Below are positions 28,901 to 37,038 of a DNA stretch of 64,000 bases, piece after piece. The stretch comes from G965279335 sp965279285 (GTDB lineage Bacteria; Pseudomonadota; Gammaproteobacteria; DSM-16500), in assembly GCA_965279285.1 (NCBI GenBank), contig OZ257147.1, positions 186,001-250,000 on the forward strand, written 5' to 3'. A model generated the notes under the pieces. The model did no database searches. It saw only the letters and a program-made list of their open reading frames with translations, and was not told where the DNA came from. The position numbers were made by a program, and so were the translations under genes. How positions within the stretch are numbered: position 1 is the stretch's first letter; each line of letters opens with the position of its first letter.

Positions 28901-31900
28901 AGCGTACATCAATGTCTAACGATCGAGGTGTATCCGACCCTTCTTTATCGTCTGGCAAGCTGCGAGAATTGCCGGTAAAATTAGCGGGGGAAGCCAGTAA
29001 CACCGGGCGCACAAAATGGCGATAGCTTTCTAGCAAGCTGGTCTTTTGACGAATAGCGGGTAAACCACTTTCTTCTAAACAACGCAAACTGAGTAGAAGA
29101 CGTCGCCATTCAGTATACGGTAATGGCGTGGGAAAAATGTCCTTAGGCTGATTGATCAACACGGAAAAATATTTTTCTAATAATGCAGGACGATCTTGTA
29201 ACAATCCTGCTGCAAACCAGAACACCATTTCATAACGCTGTTCCATGCAATGTGTTTTGATAAACATCCATGTGTTGTCTTCAATGTTTTCATTTTGTTG
29301 AGCGCTTTTCTCATCACTGACCCGTTGTAACCGGTTAACCAAAGATCGTGCGGCAAAAAATTCCTGGAAGGTCAAATGGATAAAACAATAGTTTTGTTCT
29401 AATAGATCGGTTTTGCTTTCACCAATGGGTTTGAGCAAGCCCAGTTCTTTAAAAATACCTTCCAACACGCGTATTTGTTGTCTTTCTTTTTTTGCATCGG
29501 ATGTTTCCCGTAAAAAACCGTGTTCTTCAATTAAGTTTTTGGAGTTTTCCGCTGTGATTTCTAATTTGTTATTGACCATCGTTAACCAACCCGCGTCTTC
29601 TAAAAAAGCCAGTTGCTCTTTACAAGGTGAACCGGTGATAATTTCCTGATCGCTCAAAGCGTTAACGTAGGTTTCCGCACGTTTTAAATCGCCTTGGTGA
29701 TTAGGTAAGTAGTAACCGACTAAATAGCGACGCAACAAATAAAGGATCACCTGTTGGTAAAGACTGGTCATAGTAATCGTTGTAGCAACTGCTGTTTGTT
29801 TTTCTTCTTTAAGTGATTTTGCTTTCCAGACAGTACAAATCAATTCCAATAGAATAGGAACATGCGCCACACTTTTGATGTTAGGATTAGCATTGAGAGC
29901 AGTTATAACCATATCCGCTTTTTTTTCTCCGCCAAAATCTCTAAAGAAACGCTGAATATAAATAGGAATATTTTCGTTTAAAAAACCAATTGTTTCTAAA
30001 TGTTGATAAGGTGATTTCCATACCTTGGTGGAAAAACGGTGTGGTCGTGAGGTTAACAAACAATAAGGCTTTTGTAATAAATCATTCAACAAGCCGCGTC
30101 TTTGTGATTTTTCAGGCAGATTATTGTCAACCTCATCATAGCCGTCGAGTAAATATAAAATAGAGAGCGGATGGCTTTTTTCTAAGGCTATTAATTGTCT
30201 TTCCAGCCATGGAAGATATACTCTTTTTTGCTGATCGAGGGTTAAGCAATGCCAATAGATAAAACTCGCTAAGGTAATGTCCTCTTTTGCTTCAATCAAA
30301 TTACGTAACGGTAACCAAATGACAGCAGCAAACTGTTGCGACCAAGAATAGAATTCATGGCCGGAACTACCATAGGCTAACGCCCATTGATGGGCCAGAT
30401 ATTGGCATAAAGTAGTTTTACCAATGCCCGCGCGGCCTTCAATCAAAAGCTTAGCCCCTGTCTGTTTTGCATCCGGCCTACCTTGATCTAATAACGCCGA
30501 TAAATTGATTAATTCTTTCGGTCGATGAATATCTTCATAGGAAGACAAACGTTGTTCACGTAGTTGTTCGGAGATATAACTTTTTTCTTTTTGTGCATGA
30601 TCTTCGCCTTTAACGAGTGCAATATTAATAAAGCTATCAGCAATCAATTGTCGGGTTTCATTCAGCAGATGTTTGATGGTTGCCCGAGTAGCATCGGTAT
30701 AACTTTTTTGGAATAATTCCGTGATGATAACTCGGTGAAAATTGGGGTAAGAAACATCTGAGAATTCAAAATTCTTGACAGGAATTAACAGTTTATTAAG
30801 GTTCTTGAAAATAAAATTAACATTTTCATTTTTAAATAGAGTTTTTGTTTCTTTGACATAAAAATCATACAATTCTTTATTCGCGATGATTATTTCACTC
30901 AACACGGTTTCTTCTTCAGCTTTTTTATTAACCGGTTTTGTTGTCAAATAACCGCTTAGAAATAAAAAACTCCAAAGTGCTTGAGGTTTTGTGCTGATAT
31001 CAGCAAAAACGGTATGTTCACTAATTTCCTGCATGATCGATTTATTTTCCAATAAGTCTTTGAATAATTTTTTAGTAGGGTTATCCGATTTGGCTAGTAA
31101 ACCTTCTATTAACTTATTTTCTGAACTGTGCAACCAGTGGGAACCATATCGAATCTCTTGTGGCATAGAGTGCCGATTATCTTCGATAAAGTTTACTATC
31201 GACCATGGATTAAATATTTTTTGTGAGCCAATCTGATAACCACCATACCAATTTTCAATCGTTCCTAATAAATCTTCTGGGATTTTAGTTGTTTTTAACA
31301 ATTCTTTAACTTCACTAAACTGAAAGCCAAACTGTGAGGCATAAGTATTTGACAATGCACTATATACCCGGACATTGTTTAAACCCGAAAATATGCTTTC
31401 TTTCGCCAACCGCAAAATGCCGGTTAAAACAGCCTGGTGAAGATGTGAATTATCTTTAAGCAATGGACTTAAAATACCTCGCATAAAATCTGCCATTTGT
31501 GGATAATAATTATTTGTGTAGCTGGCGTGAATGGGCGTATCGTATTCGTCGATTAAAACGATGACTTGTTTATCATATGCTTTATGTAAGTATTCTGTTA
31601 GTGTCTTGAAAGCTGTTTTTATTAAAGATGCAAAAGCTGGACTCGCATCGCCACCATCAATAATTCTCTGATAGTTTTTTTGTTCATCAACATCATCTTT
31701 CAGGGCACCTTTAAATAATAATTTTTTATACTGTTTATACAATTTTGATAATAAGAGTTTAATATCTTCATAAGCTTCTTCAAATTTTTTTGCTTTTACG
31801 TCTTTCAATGTAATAAACAATACTGGGTATTGTCCTTGCTGACACTGGTAGTATTTACCCGCCATCCAGATGGGCCTACCATAAAAGAGTCCAGCATGTT

Positions 31901-34724
31901 CATTTTCTATCTCTGTTTTTTCAAAGAAATATTTTAGCATCTCCATGTTAGACGTTTTACCAAAACGGCGAGGACGAATAATTAATTTGACTTGCGTCTT
32001 GTCATCAATAACTTCTTTAATAAAAAGTGTTTTATCAACGAGCAAACCACCTTGCATAATCACCGATTTATAATCACTGTTGCCTAGAGCAAAAGTAGTG
32101 GGTTGCGGTGCAGCGACAGGAGACGTAGCTGTTTGAGCTATCGATAAATCAGAGGTGGTAATTTTAGGAGAGGCATCTTTTACTTCTACCTTACTTTTTT
32201 CATCTTTTTTATTATCAGAATTTGCTATGGAGAAGCCAACTACTTTCTCTTTTTCTGGGTCCGTTTCTTTAGTGCCAGCACTAGCGGGTTGTCGTTGTTC
32301 TGCTTTAACATTGTGTTTAGCATCCGGCAATACCTGTGGCAAATTTGCGGGCAAATGGGAATACTGGCCCACTTCTCTCAACAACGTTTTGTAGCCTTCC
32401 TCCGCAGTCAGTTTATCTAATTTCTTTTTATAATCTTGTTGCGTTCTAAATTCTTCGACTTGCGCCTGCGGTACAGATAATGTAAATGTCGAATACTTTT
32501 GGGTAAATGCATTCCATATACTATTAAACTTTTCGTCTTCCAGATCAATCGCATGCAACTGGGTAATTATTGTTTTAATAATTTCCAAATAATTCGCACC
32601 ACGCCAATCTCGAACGGTGGAATATAACTCATAGTTAGCTGGGTACGAGGTAGCATGCATGCCCGTCACTAAAAAAGGCAATACTCGCATTAGACCCCGT
32701 TCATAATCAATCTTGCGTTTGTGACCAATGTTATTTAATTCGGTATTGACCGCTTTTAAACCATGGCCTTTGAGATGTTTATCCTTAAGTGATTCGGTAC
32801 AAATGACTAAGACAAAATTAGCGTCTTTGGCCTGTTCCATAAATTGGATAATATTACCACCCGGTTTGTTATCGACAATATCTAAAATGGCATGAATACC
32901 TGCTTGCCGTAAATGTTCGCGTAATTGTTTTAAAAAAGGTTGCAACCAATATTCTTTGGAATCATATTGCGGTGTAGGCCAAGCATAGCTAATAAAAAGA
33001 TTAGTAGCAGCAGTGCCTTTACGCTCCTGAATTAATTCTTTTAACTGTTGTAAGCAACCATCAAAATCTTTTTTTCGAGTAGCATCACTCACCAGCAATT
33101 GTTGCTGACACGGCAACGCAAAGATTTTCCAGCTTAATTCCTCTGCAGATGTATCATCCTTTGCTAACCATTGATTACCAATTTGTGTGCAAAGTAGTTT
33201 GCATGGACTTTCGATAACAGTAATAATGGTATGGACAGCAGCACTATCAATAGGGTCATTTATTTTAACGGTACGCATGTCGCGTATGACTTTTTCAAGT
33301 TCTTCAACGGCGGTATAAACAACGTTTTGGGAATTAGTTATCAATAAAGCTTTTTGGATGCGTTTGATTTTTTTTTCAGCTGCGACAATAAACACTTTTA
33401 CTTTCTGTTGTAGAGCTTCCTCAGCTATCAACGTCGCTTGAGTCTCTAACGCTTTAAAATCAATTGAAATAACAGGTGGTGATGCAACAGCAATAGAAGG
33501 GGCTGATTTATCATCACTTTGGTTTTGGGGTGAAGGCGCGTTTGACGATAATATGGGTTGTAGTGCAATAAAATGATCACGACCGTTAAATTGCACATAC
33601 ATTTTTTTACCGTATTGTGTAACTGCGGAAGCAGTGCAATAAATCTCTTCCCAAACATTAGACGTTTTAGGATCCTTTTGACAAACTACAATCTGGACGT
33701 TTAATAATCTGGCAGCAATATCCACCATGGAGGTGTTAGCACCTTCTCCTTTAAAGCTGCGTTGAAAAGCAACCCAACCTTGTTGTTTTCCATAATAATC
33801 TTTCACATAGGTGCTATAAGTTTTTTCATCTTCACAATAGGTTTGCAGCGCTTTTTCATGTGGAACAAACTTTTCATGGTATTGCTTACTATACATTTCC
33901 CAAGCCAGCGGATAACGCTTTTGTTGCTCAGGCATTTTTAAAAACACATAAAGATCTTCGGCGGCAACAATATTAATCACTCGATTACCTTGCGTTTTAC
34001 TTAAGGCTTGTTTACAAGCATCTACTGCTGCTTGCATTTCGGGATATTGTGCGCACAGAGATCTTAGCTCTTTTTGCATTGCTTCATCAGCGCCTTGATA
34101 GTCATTCACTAATGTACGAAGCGCTTCTGTCTGCAAAGATGCTGGTAAGGTATGACGATCTAAACCAATAACGTCAACATCTTGCTTACTGCGATCATCT
34201 TCGGCTAACAGTTTTACTATTTGTTGCGATATCTCTGCCTGAGTACTTGCCTCGTTGATACGGGCTTTTGCTAATGTCTCTGCCACGCCAAATAATTCTG
34301 CCAAGCGTGTATTACGTTCCTTGGCACTATTTTCTTTGTCTTTTTGCAGATTCAAATACACTGCTGTAAGACCTGCCGCATGACGAATCTCTGGGGCCAG
34401 TAAACGACGAAATTCGGAAATGTTTTTTTCATCTAATGCAAACGCCACTAGTTTATCTCGGGTAGCATGTGCTCGCGTCTTGGCATCTTTTTCATCAATT
34501 TTTAATGCGGTATCTAAACCAACTGCGAGATCAAAACAATTCCAGCCGCATTGGAAGATTTGGCGAGGAGCTTCGATAAAAGTTGTGGGTGTAGTAGGCA
34601 ACGCTACGACAGCAACAGAAAGTGCTGATTTATCATCACTGGTTGTTTGCTGTGTAGCAGGCCTTGGCGATAGTATTGGTTGTGAAAAAGCACTAGCAGG
34701 TAGCAGATTTAAACCCATTTCCAT
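25938..34724 (-). CDS. Giant OTU-like/TIR/AAA/NACHT/HEAT (NLR-like) protein
   Basis: A 2928-aa protein behind AGGATATCAAC. Residues 50-390 look like a papain/OTU-type protease: QCGWNCFDLAVG (Cys63), a VDIAARLLNVQIVV strand, and GRDHFIAL (His384). At 570-720 is a TIR domain (LFISYAWPTPQ, DNKPGGNIIQFM, AVNTELNNIG) with Glu662 at the NADase catalytic position. At 890-1270 is a pfam09820-type ATPase (P-loop IIRPRRFGKTSNM, Walker B VIVLIDEYDTPI). At 1420-1620 is a NACHT NTPase (EGRAGIGKTTLCQYLAHQWA, Walker B ILYLLDGYDEV, sensor LLTSRPHRF). From about 1950 HEAT repeats run to the end, the last ten nearly identical. This is the plan of STAND/NLR sensors: effector, oligomerising NTPase, repeat sensor. 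It could be antiphage or host-directed; I cannot decide. Third gene of the operon, 60 bp after the TPR gene. Confidence 0.82.
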   Translation of the reverse strand: MEMGLNLLPASAFSQPILSPRPATQQTTSDDKSALSVAVVALPTTPTTFIEAPRQIFQCGWNCFDLAVGLDTALKIDEKDAKTRAHATRDKLVAFALDEKNISEFRRLLAPEIRHAAGLTAVYLNLQKDKENSAKERNTRLAELFGVAETLAKARINEASTQAEISQQIVKLLAEDDRSKQDVDVIGLDRHTLPASLQTEALRTLVNDYQGADEAMQKELRSLCAQYPEMQAAVDACKQALSKTQGNRVINIVAAEDLYVFLKMPEQQKRYPLAWEMYSKQYHEKFVPHEKALQTYCEDEKTYSTYVKDYYGKQQGWVAFQRSFKGEGANTSMVDIAARLLNVQIVVCQKDPKTSNVWEEIYCTASAVTQYGKKMYVQFNGRDHFIALQPILSSNAPSPQNQSDDKSAPSIAVASPPVISIDFKALETQATLIAEEALQQKVKVFIVAAEKKIKRIQKALLITNSQNVVYTAVEELEKVIRDMRTVKINDPIDSAAVHTIITVIESPCKLLCTQIGNQWLAKDDTSAEELSWKIFALPCQQQLLVSDATRKKDFDGCLQQLKELIQERKGTAATNLFISYAWPTPQYDSKEYWLQPFLKQLREHLRQAGIHAILDIVDNKPGGNIIQFMEQAKDANFVLVICTESLKDKHLKGHGLKAVNTELNNIGHKRKIDYERGLMRVLPFLVTGMHATSYPANYELYSTVRDWRGANYLEIIKTIITQLHAIDLEDEKFNSIWNAFTQKYSTFTLSVPQAQVEEFRTQQDYKKKLDKLTAEEGYKTLLREVGQYSHLPANLPQVLPDAKHNVKAEQRQPASAGTKETDPEKEKVVGFSIANSDNKKDEKSKVEVKDASPKITTSDLSIAQTATSPVAAPQPTTFALGNSDYKSVIMQGGLLVDKTLFIKEVIDDKTQVKLIIRPRRFGKTSNMEMLKYFFEKTEIENEHAGLFYGRPIWMAGKYYQCQQGQYPVLFITLKDVKAKKFEEAYEDIKLLLSKLYKQYKKLLFKGALKDDVDEQKNYQRIIDGGDASPAFASLIKTAFKTLTEYLHKAYDKQVIVLIDEYDTPIHASYTNNYYPQMADFMRGILSPLLKDNSHLHQAVLTGILRLAKESIFSGLNNVRVYSALSNTYASQFGFQFSEVKELLKTTKIPEDLLGTIENWYGGYQIGSQKIFNPWSIVNFIEDNRHSMPQEIRYGSHWLHSSENKLIEGLLAKSDNPTKKLFKDLLENKSIMQEISEHTVFADISTKPQALWSFLFLSGYLTTKPVNKKAEEETVLSEIIIANKELYDFYVKETKTLFKNENVNFIFKNLNKLLIPVKNFEFSDVSYPNFHRVIITELFQKSYTDATRATIKHLLNETRQLIADSFINIALVKGEDHAQKEKSYISEQLREQRLSSYEDIHRPKELINLSALLDQGRPDAKQTGAKLLIEGRAGIGKTTLCQYLAHQWALAYGSSGHEFYSWSQQFAAVIWLPLRNLIEAKEDITLASFIYWHCLTLDQQKRVYLPWLERQLIALEKSHPLSILYLLDGYDEVDNNLPEKSQRRGLLNDLLQKPYCLLTSRPHRFSTKVWKSPYQHLETIGFLNENIPIYIQRFFRDFGGEKKADMVITALNANPNIKSVAHVPILLELICTVWKAKSLKEEKQTAVATTITMTSLYQQVILYLLRRYLVGYYLPNHQGDLKRAETYVNALSDQEIITGSPCKEQLAFLEDAGWLTMVNNKLEITAENSKNLIEEHGFLRETSDAKKERQQIRVLEGIFKELGLLKPIGESKTDLLEQNYCFIHLTFQEFFAARSLVNRLQRVSDEKSAQQNENIEDNTWMFIKTHCMEQRYEMVFWFAAGLLQDRPALLEKYFSVLINQPKDIFPTPLPYTEWRRLLLSLRCLEESGLPAIRQKTSLLESYRHFVRPVLLASPANFTGNSRSLPDDKEGSDTPRSLDIDVRYQTTLQYLRLSPNVRKAVAIDNLLNEQMEQKGRQEKGDKNLIAQRAATLAQIQLQSDDTQSLLSLKKLLQDENTHPELRTTVVNALGNMRKSFPELTVLLQKYMRSLDPYLYLKLAIIDMAEKLIFQDKMLLDLLIDGAHSHLLDVRHRSIFALSKLVNTKIETSFKQKIMQTTQVLLNAWHTKFIASTETSKALKQLHLFIPLIQALGFTAEVAHVLHAKLNDSSSYRTDISELLNRLEQINLVESNPLFNKPPQSFRLFINEAERLKQDALKAQPDIKAINNEIDALVEKLAAQKSTDQTLLPALIEKLQSNDTTIRGVTLVALKKLKELSPAVINVLFGMLQDEDDDIRCATIYIFEGLEKLDKKVVTALLRMLQDHEKKVRYAVVVALSRLKEPTDEVITVLLSMLQDKEPTVRCKIIEVLGRVIHRDESVIMALLGMLRDRESAVRSVTLTILGELKEPSITVIDALRPLLQDNVPSVQDKVIAILATWREPSNQKISVLLGVLQQKDSDMRRETLAALARLTNLSEAMVEISIEPLQRKELDIQLSAISTLASIKNTNEIVEKILVALLQHETSAVQHAAISALNSIMNPSEMLVKTLVGMLADKKLDVRIAAASALGKITNPSEAVVKALVGMLADKESDVCIAAESALGNITNPSEAVVKTLVGMLADKEWYVRRAAASALGNITNPSEAVVKTLVRMSADKESDVRRAAASALGKITNPSEAVVKTLVGMSADKESDVRRAVASALGNITNPSEAVVKTLVGMLADEEWGVRPAAASALGKITNPSEAVVKTLVGMSADKESDVRRAAASALGKITNPSEAVVKTLVGMSADKESDVRHAAVSALGKITNPSEAVVKTLVGMSADKASDVRHAAASALGNITNPSEAVVKTLVGMSADKEWGVRHAAVSALGKITNPSEAVVRTLAGMPMDTHGFNPTFWRSPAHRPSTTATSAVAGVQINTPPEKSESQHQSSVSPI
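26100..27140 (-). repeat. Ten-copy 99-bp tandem repeat coding for HEAT units
   Basis: Inside the 3' end of the giant gene, a 99-bp unit (33 codons) recurs about ten times. The phrase ACCGCCTCACTCGGATTCGT on the plus strand appears every 99 bp from about 26113. Each unit codes for ITNPSEAVVKTLVGM followed by ADKESDVRRAAASALGK or a close variant. Copies differ at only a few positions, mostly the HEAT surface residues (ESDVRR, EWGVRH, EWYVRR), so the array has expanded or been homogenised recently. Upstream HEAT units in the same gene are far more divergent. Confidence 0.9.
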
Positions 34725-34784
34725 GTTGATATCCTATATAAGTAGCATTTATTTAGTAATGCATTCATCCATTAGTAATAAATA

Positions 34785-36329
34785 TTATCGTGTCAATCGT
34801 ACACAGCAACTTTCCGTAGTCCAGTCGTTTATTTTTCCTGTTTTTTCTTGCAGTAGAGCCAAGCGTTTTTTTGCTTGCGGATGTTCTGGATTTAGTTTAA
34901 GCACGTGATCGAATTGTTTTTTTGCTTCGGCTAAATTGCTTTCATCCATATGCAATACACCTTTAAACATATGTGGTTGCACCGCATTCACTTCGTTTTT
35001 ACGAGTTACTTGGCTTGGATCTTCAAGTGTTTGAATCACACGATCGAGAATGTCATGCGCTCTCTTTCTATTGTTATGACATTCTTGCAAAACACTCGGC
35101 GGTATTGTTTGACCTTCATATGCTAGGAGAGTTGCACAGACTTGTACCCGTAAACCCCAGGCATAATCTGTGAGGATTTGCAGATTTTTTGAACGTAATG
35201 AATTACTCCACCATTTCATTTCTGTTGTATCTGGATTCGGCGATCCATTAAAAAAAGTGGCTTGCTCATGTTGCTTAACACCTTGTTGTGCTTTTTCTAA
35301 CATTACCGCAACAACTTCTTCGCATTGCTGAGTTTTCGAACATATTGCAATTGCTTCAGGGGTTGGAATATGCTGATAAGCCGTATCAATAAGTGAAGCG
35401 CCTAAATTACTATGCAACATATCAGTTGGATGATGACGCAATCCTGCTTCATAAGAAAGTCTAGCTCCTTGAAAATCATTTGTTTTTCTTCTCGCCTTAG
35501 CCTGTAAGTTATATGCATTAGCACGTAATTCACCACAACTAACGCCTAACAAACTAAAGTTATCCGGTTTGCTAAAAATGATATTTACGGCATCATTTAT
35601 TATGTTATCGACATTGGGTTTATCCTGCTTAATAAGAGTTAAGTAAGCATTGTTCATATGCGCCAGATATTGCAAAATAGATAAACCATCCTCTAAACGA
35701 CTTTCTACGATTTCTTTTTCTTTTTGCAACCAAGCTAATTGAGTAATCACTTCATTAGCGCCGCTGAGTTCCTGAGCAAATTGATTTTTTATTTGCTGTA
35801 CTTTATCTTTTGTTTCATTGATTTTTTTTCCAACTTCTGACAGCACATTGCCAATGTCCTGCGCGTCATTATAAAGGTGGAGCTTCTTTTTAAAAGTAAG
35901 TGGGCTAACATCGGAAGGCAATGCTTTTAAATAGTCTTCAATTTTATTTATTTCAGCGTTTAGATCTTGCTGTTTTTGTTTAATCGTTGTCTCGATAATT
36001 TTTGCTTTTCTATCATATCCTCCTGCTATGTATTTCTTAACATCATCCCAAGTCACTATTGCAACCAGCGACGTGACTCCTGCTGCATAAAATAACGGTT
36101 TTTTATTGAGTGGCTTTTGATTAGAAGAATTCTGCTGTTGCTTGTTCTTTTGCTTAATTGCCTGATGGCTCACAAAACGACGTTGCAAACCTGTCGGTGC
36201 ATTCACGATGGAAGATGGCCGTGCAAAAAATGCTGTCGATTGGTGTAAAGAAATCGGCTTAATAGTCGTTGGAACACTTAATTGCATAAGCACATTTATT
36301 TTTTTGAACGAGTGAATAAAACGTGGCAT
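34785..36329 (-). CDS. TPR protein with mitochondrial-presequence-like N-terminus
   Basis: A 514-aa protein behind CTAGGAGAAATT. The first 94 residues hold no Asp or Glu but many Arg, Lys, Ser, Thr and Gln, with QRRFVSHQ near 50-56 resembling a matrix-protease site, followed by one membrane-type segment (LFYAAGVTSLVAIVTW, 79-94). This looks like a eukaryotic mitochondrial inner-membrane presequence rather than a bacterial signal. Coiled coils follow (100-210), then TPR-like repeats (RRKTNDFQGARLSYEAGLRH; ESNLAEAKKQFDHVLKLNPE). The TPR part parallels that of the TPR-TIR protein of cluster A. It lies in an operon 8 bp after the 101-aa gene and 60 bp before the giant gene. Mitochondrial targeting is inferred. 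Confidence 0.78.
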   Translation of the reverse strand: MPRFIHSFKKINVLMQLSVPTTIKPISLHQSTAFFARPSSIVNAPTGLQRRFVSHQAIKQKNKQQQNSSNQKPLNKKPLFYAAGVTSLVAIVTWDDVKKYIAGGYDRKAKIIETTIKQKQQDLNAEINKIEDYLKALPSDVSPLTFKKKLHLYNDAQDIGNVLSEVGKKINETKDKVQQIKNQFAQELSGANEVITQLAWLQKEKEIVESRLEDGLSILQYLAHMNNAYLTLIKQDKPNVDNIINDAVNIIFSKPDNFSLLGVSCGELRANAYNLQAKARRKTNDFQGARLSYEAGLRHHPTDMLHSNLGASLIDTAYQHIPTPEAIAICSKTQQCEEVVAVMLEKAQQGVKQHEQATFFNGSPNPDTTEMKWWSNSLRSKNLQILTDYAWGLRVQVCATLLAYEGQTIPPSVLQECHNNRKRAHDILDRVIQTLEDPSQVTRKNEVNAVQPHMFKGVLHMDESNLAEAKKQFDHVLKLNPEHPQAKKRLALLQEKTGKINDWTTESCCVRLTR

Positions 36330-36337
36330 AATTTCTC

Positions 36338-36643
36338 CTAGAATGTCTGTTTACTGTTTCTGTCTATTATTGGTAATGTCTGCCATGCATTTTCTGGCAA
36401 CTCATCAGTGAGATGACGGGTACAGGTGACCCGTGCATATAAACTCCGATCAAAAAAATCAATGAAGCGTTCTTCAGGAAAAGGATTTCCGTGTTCTAAA
36501 AATTGATCTAAAGCTTTTTGCAAACGCTGTTGGTTTCGCAACCACTGGGATTGATATTCGTAAGATAAAATAGAGTGATGAGGCGCGAGTATATAGCGAG
36601 CAATATGTGGAGCATTATCCGATTTGATGGCGATCCTATCCAT
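36338..36643 (-). CDS. Hypothetical 101-aa protein, first gene of cluster B
   Basis: A small soluble protein (RYILAPHHSILSYEYQSQW, then RNQQRLQKALDQFLEHGNPF, FIDFFDRSLYARVTC) with GGAAAATCG before the ATG. No domain is recognised. Its stop is 8 bp before the TPR gene, so it is co-transcribed with that gene and probably with the giant NLR-like gene. It may be a small accessory or chaperone-like partner, but this rests on position alone. It reads as a complete gene. Confidence 0.65.
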   Translation of the reverse strand: MDRIAIKSDNAPHIARYILAPHHSILSYEYQSQWLRNQQRLQKALDQFLEHGNPFPEERFIDFFDRSLYARVTCTRHLTDELPENAWQTLPIIDRNSKQTF

Positions 36644-36726
36644 TCGATTTTCCTTAATCTTTACTTAAAGATATTGTTATAAACTTGCAAGCTTTTTCAA
36701 AGACTATATGAATAATATGTAATATA

Positions 36727-37023
36727 TTACAGGATATTTTTGGAAATTTCACATGGTTTTTGTTTTAACTCTCGGTTGAGATGGTTGCCGTGAATAGGTT
36801 TATTGTGTTTTGAATCCATTGTCACTTTGAATTTCCTTTTTATTTTAGGACAAATATCATTTTCTATCATGATTCGTGCGATGCGCTGCTTGCCGCACGT
36901 TTCTCCCAGGTCAACAAAATCATCATGTATACGACGATAAACATAGGTTTTACGGCTTTTTTTAAAGCTATCTTTGATAATAGTCAAGAAGCGCTTATCC
37001 TCTATTTTACTGATATTGACATC
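36727..37023 (-). pseudogene. IS3-family transposase OrfB fragment
   Basis: About 95 codons matching the N-terminal HTH_21 part of an IS3-type OrfB: KSRKTYVYRRIHDDFVDLGE, CGKQRIARIMIENDICPKIK, then RKFKVTMDSKHNKPIHGNHL. The catalytic DDE core is absent and the frame ends soon after. It differs from the complete IS3-family copy at 17.5 kb, so it comes from another element. It lies between the DUF4143 ATPase gene and cluster B, a plausible scar at the edge of an acquired block. Confidence 0.75.
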
Positions 37024-37038
37024 ATATAGACACGAATT

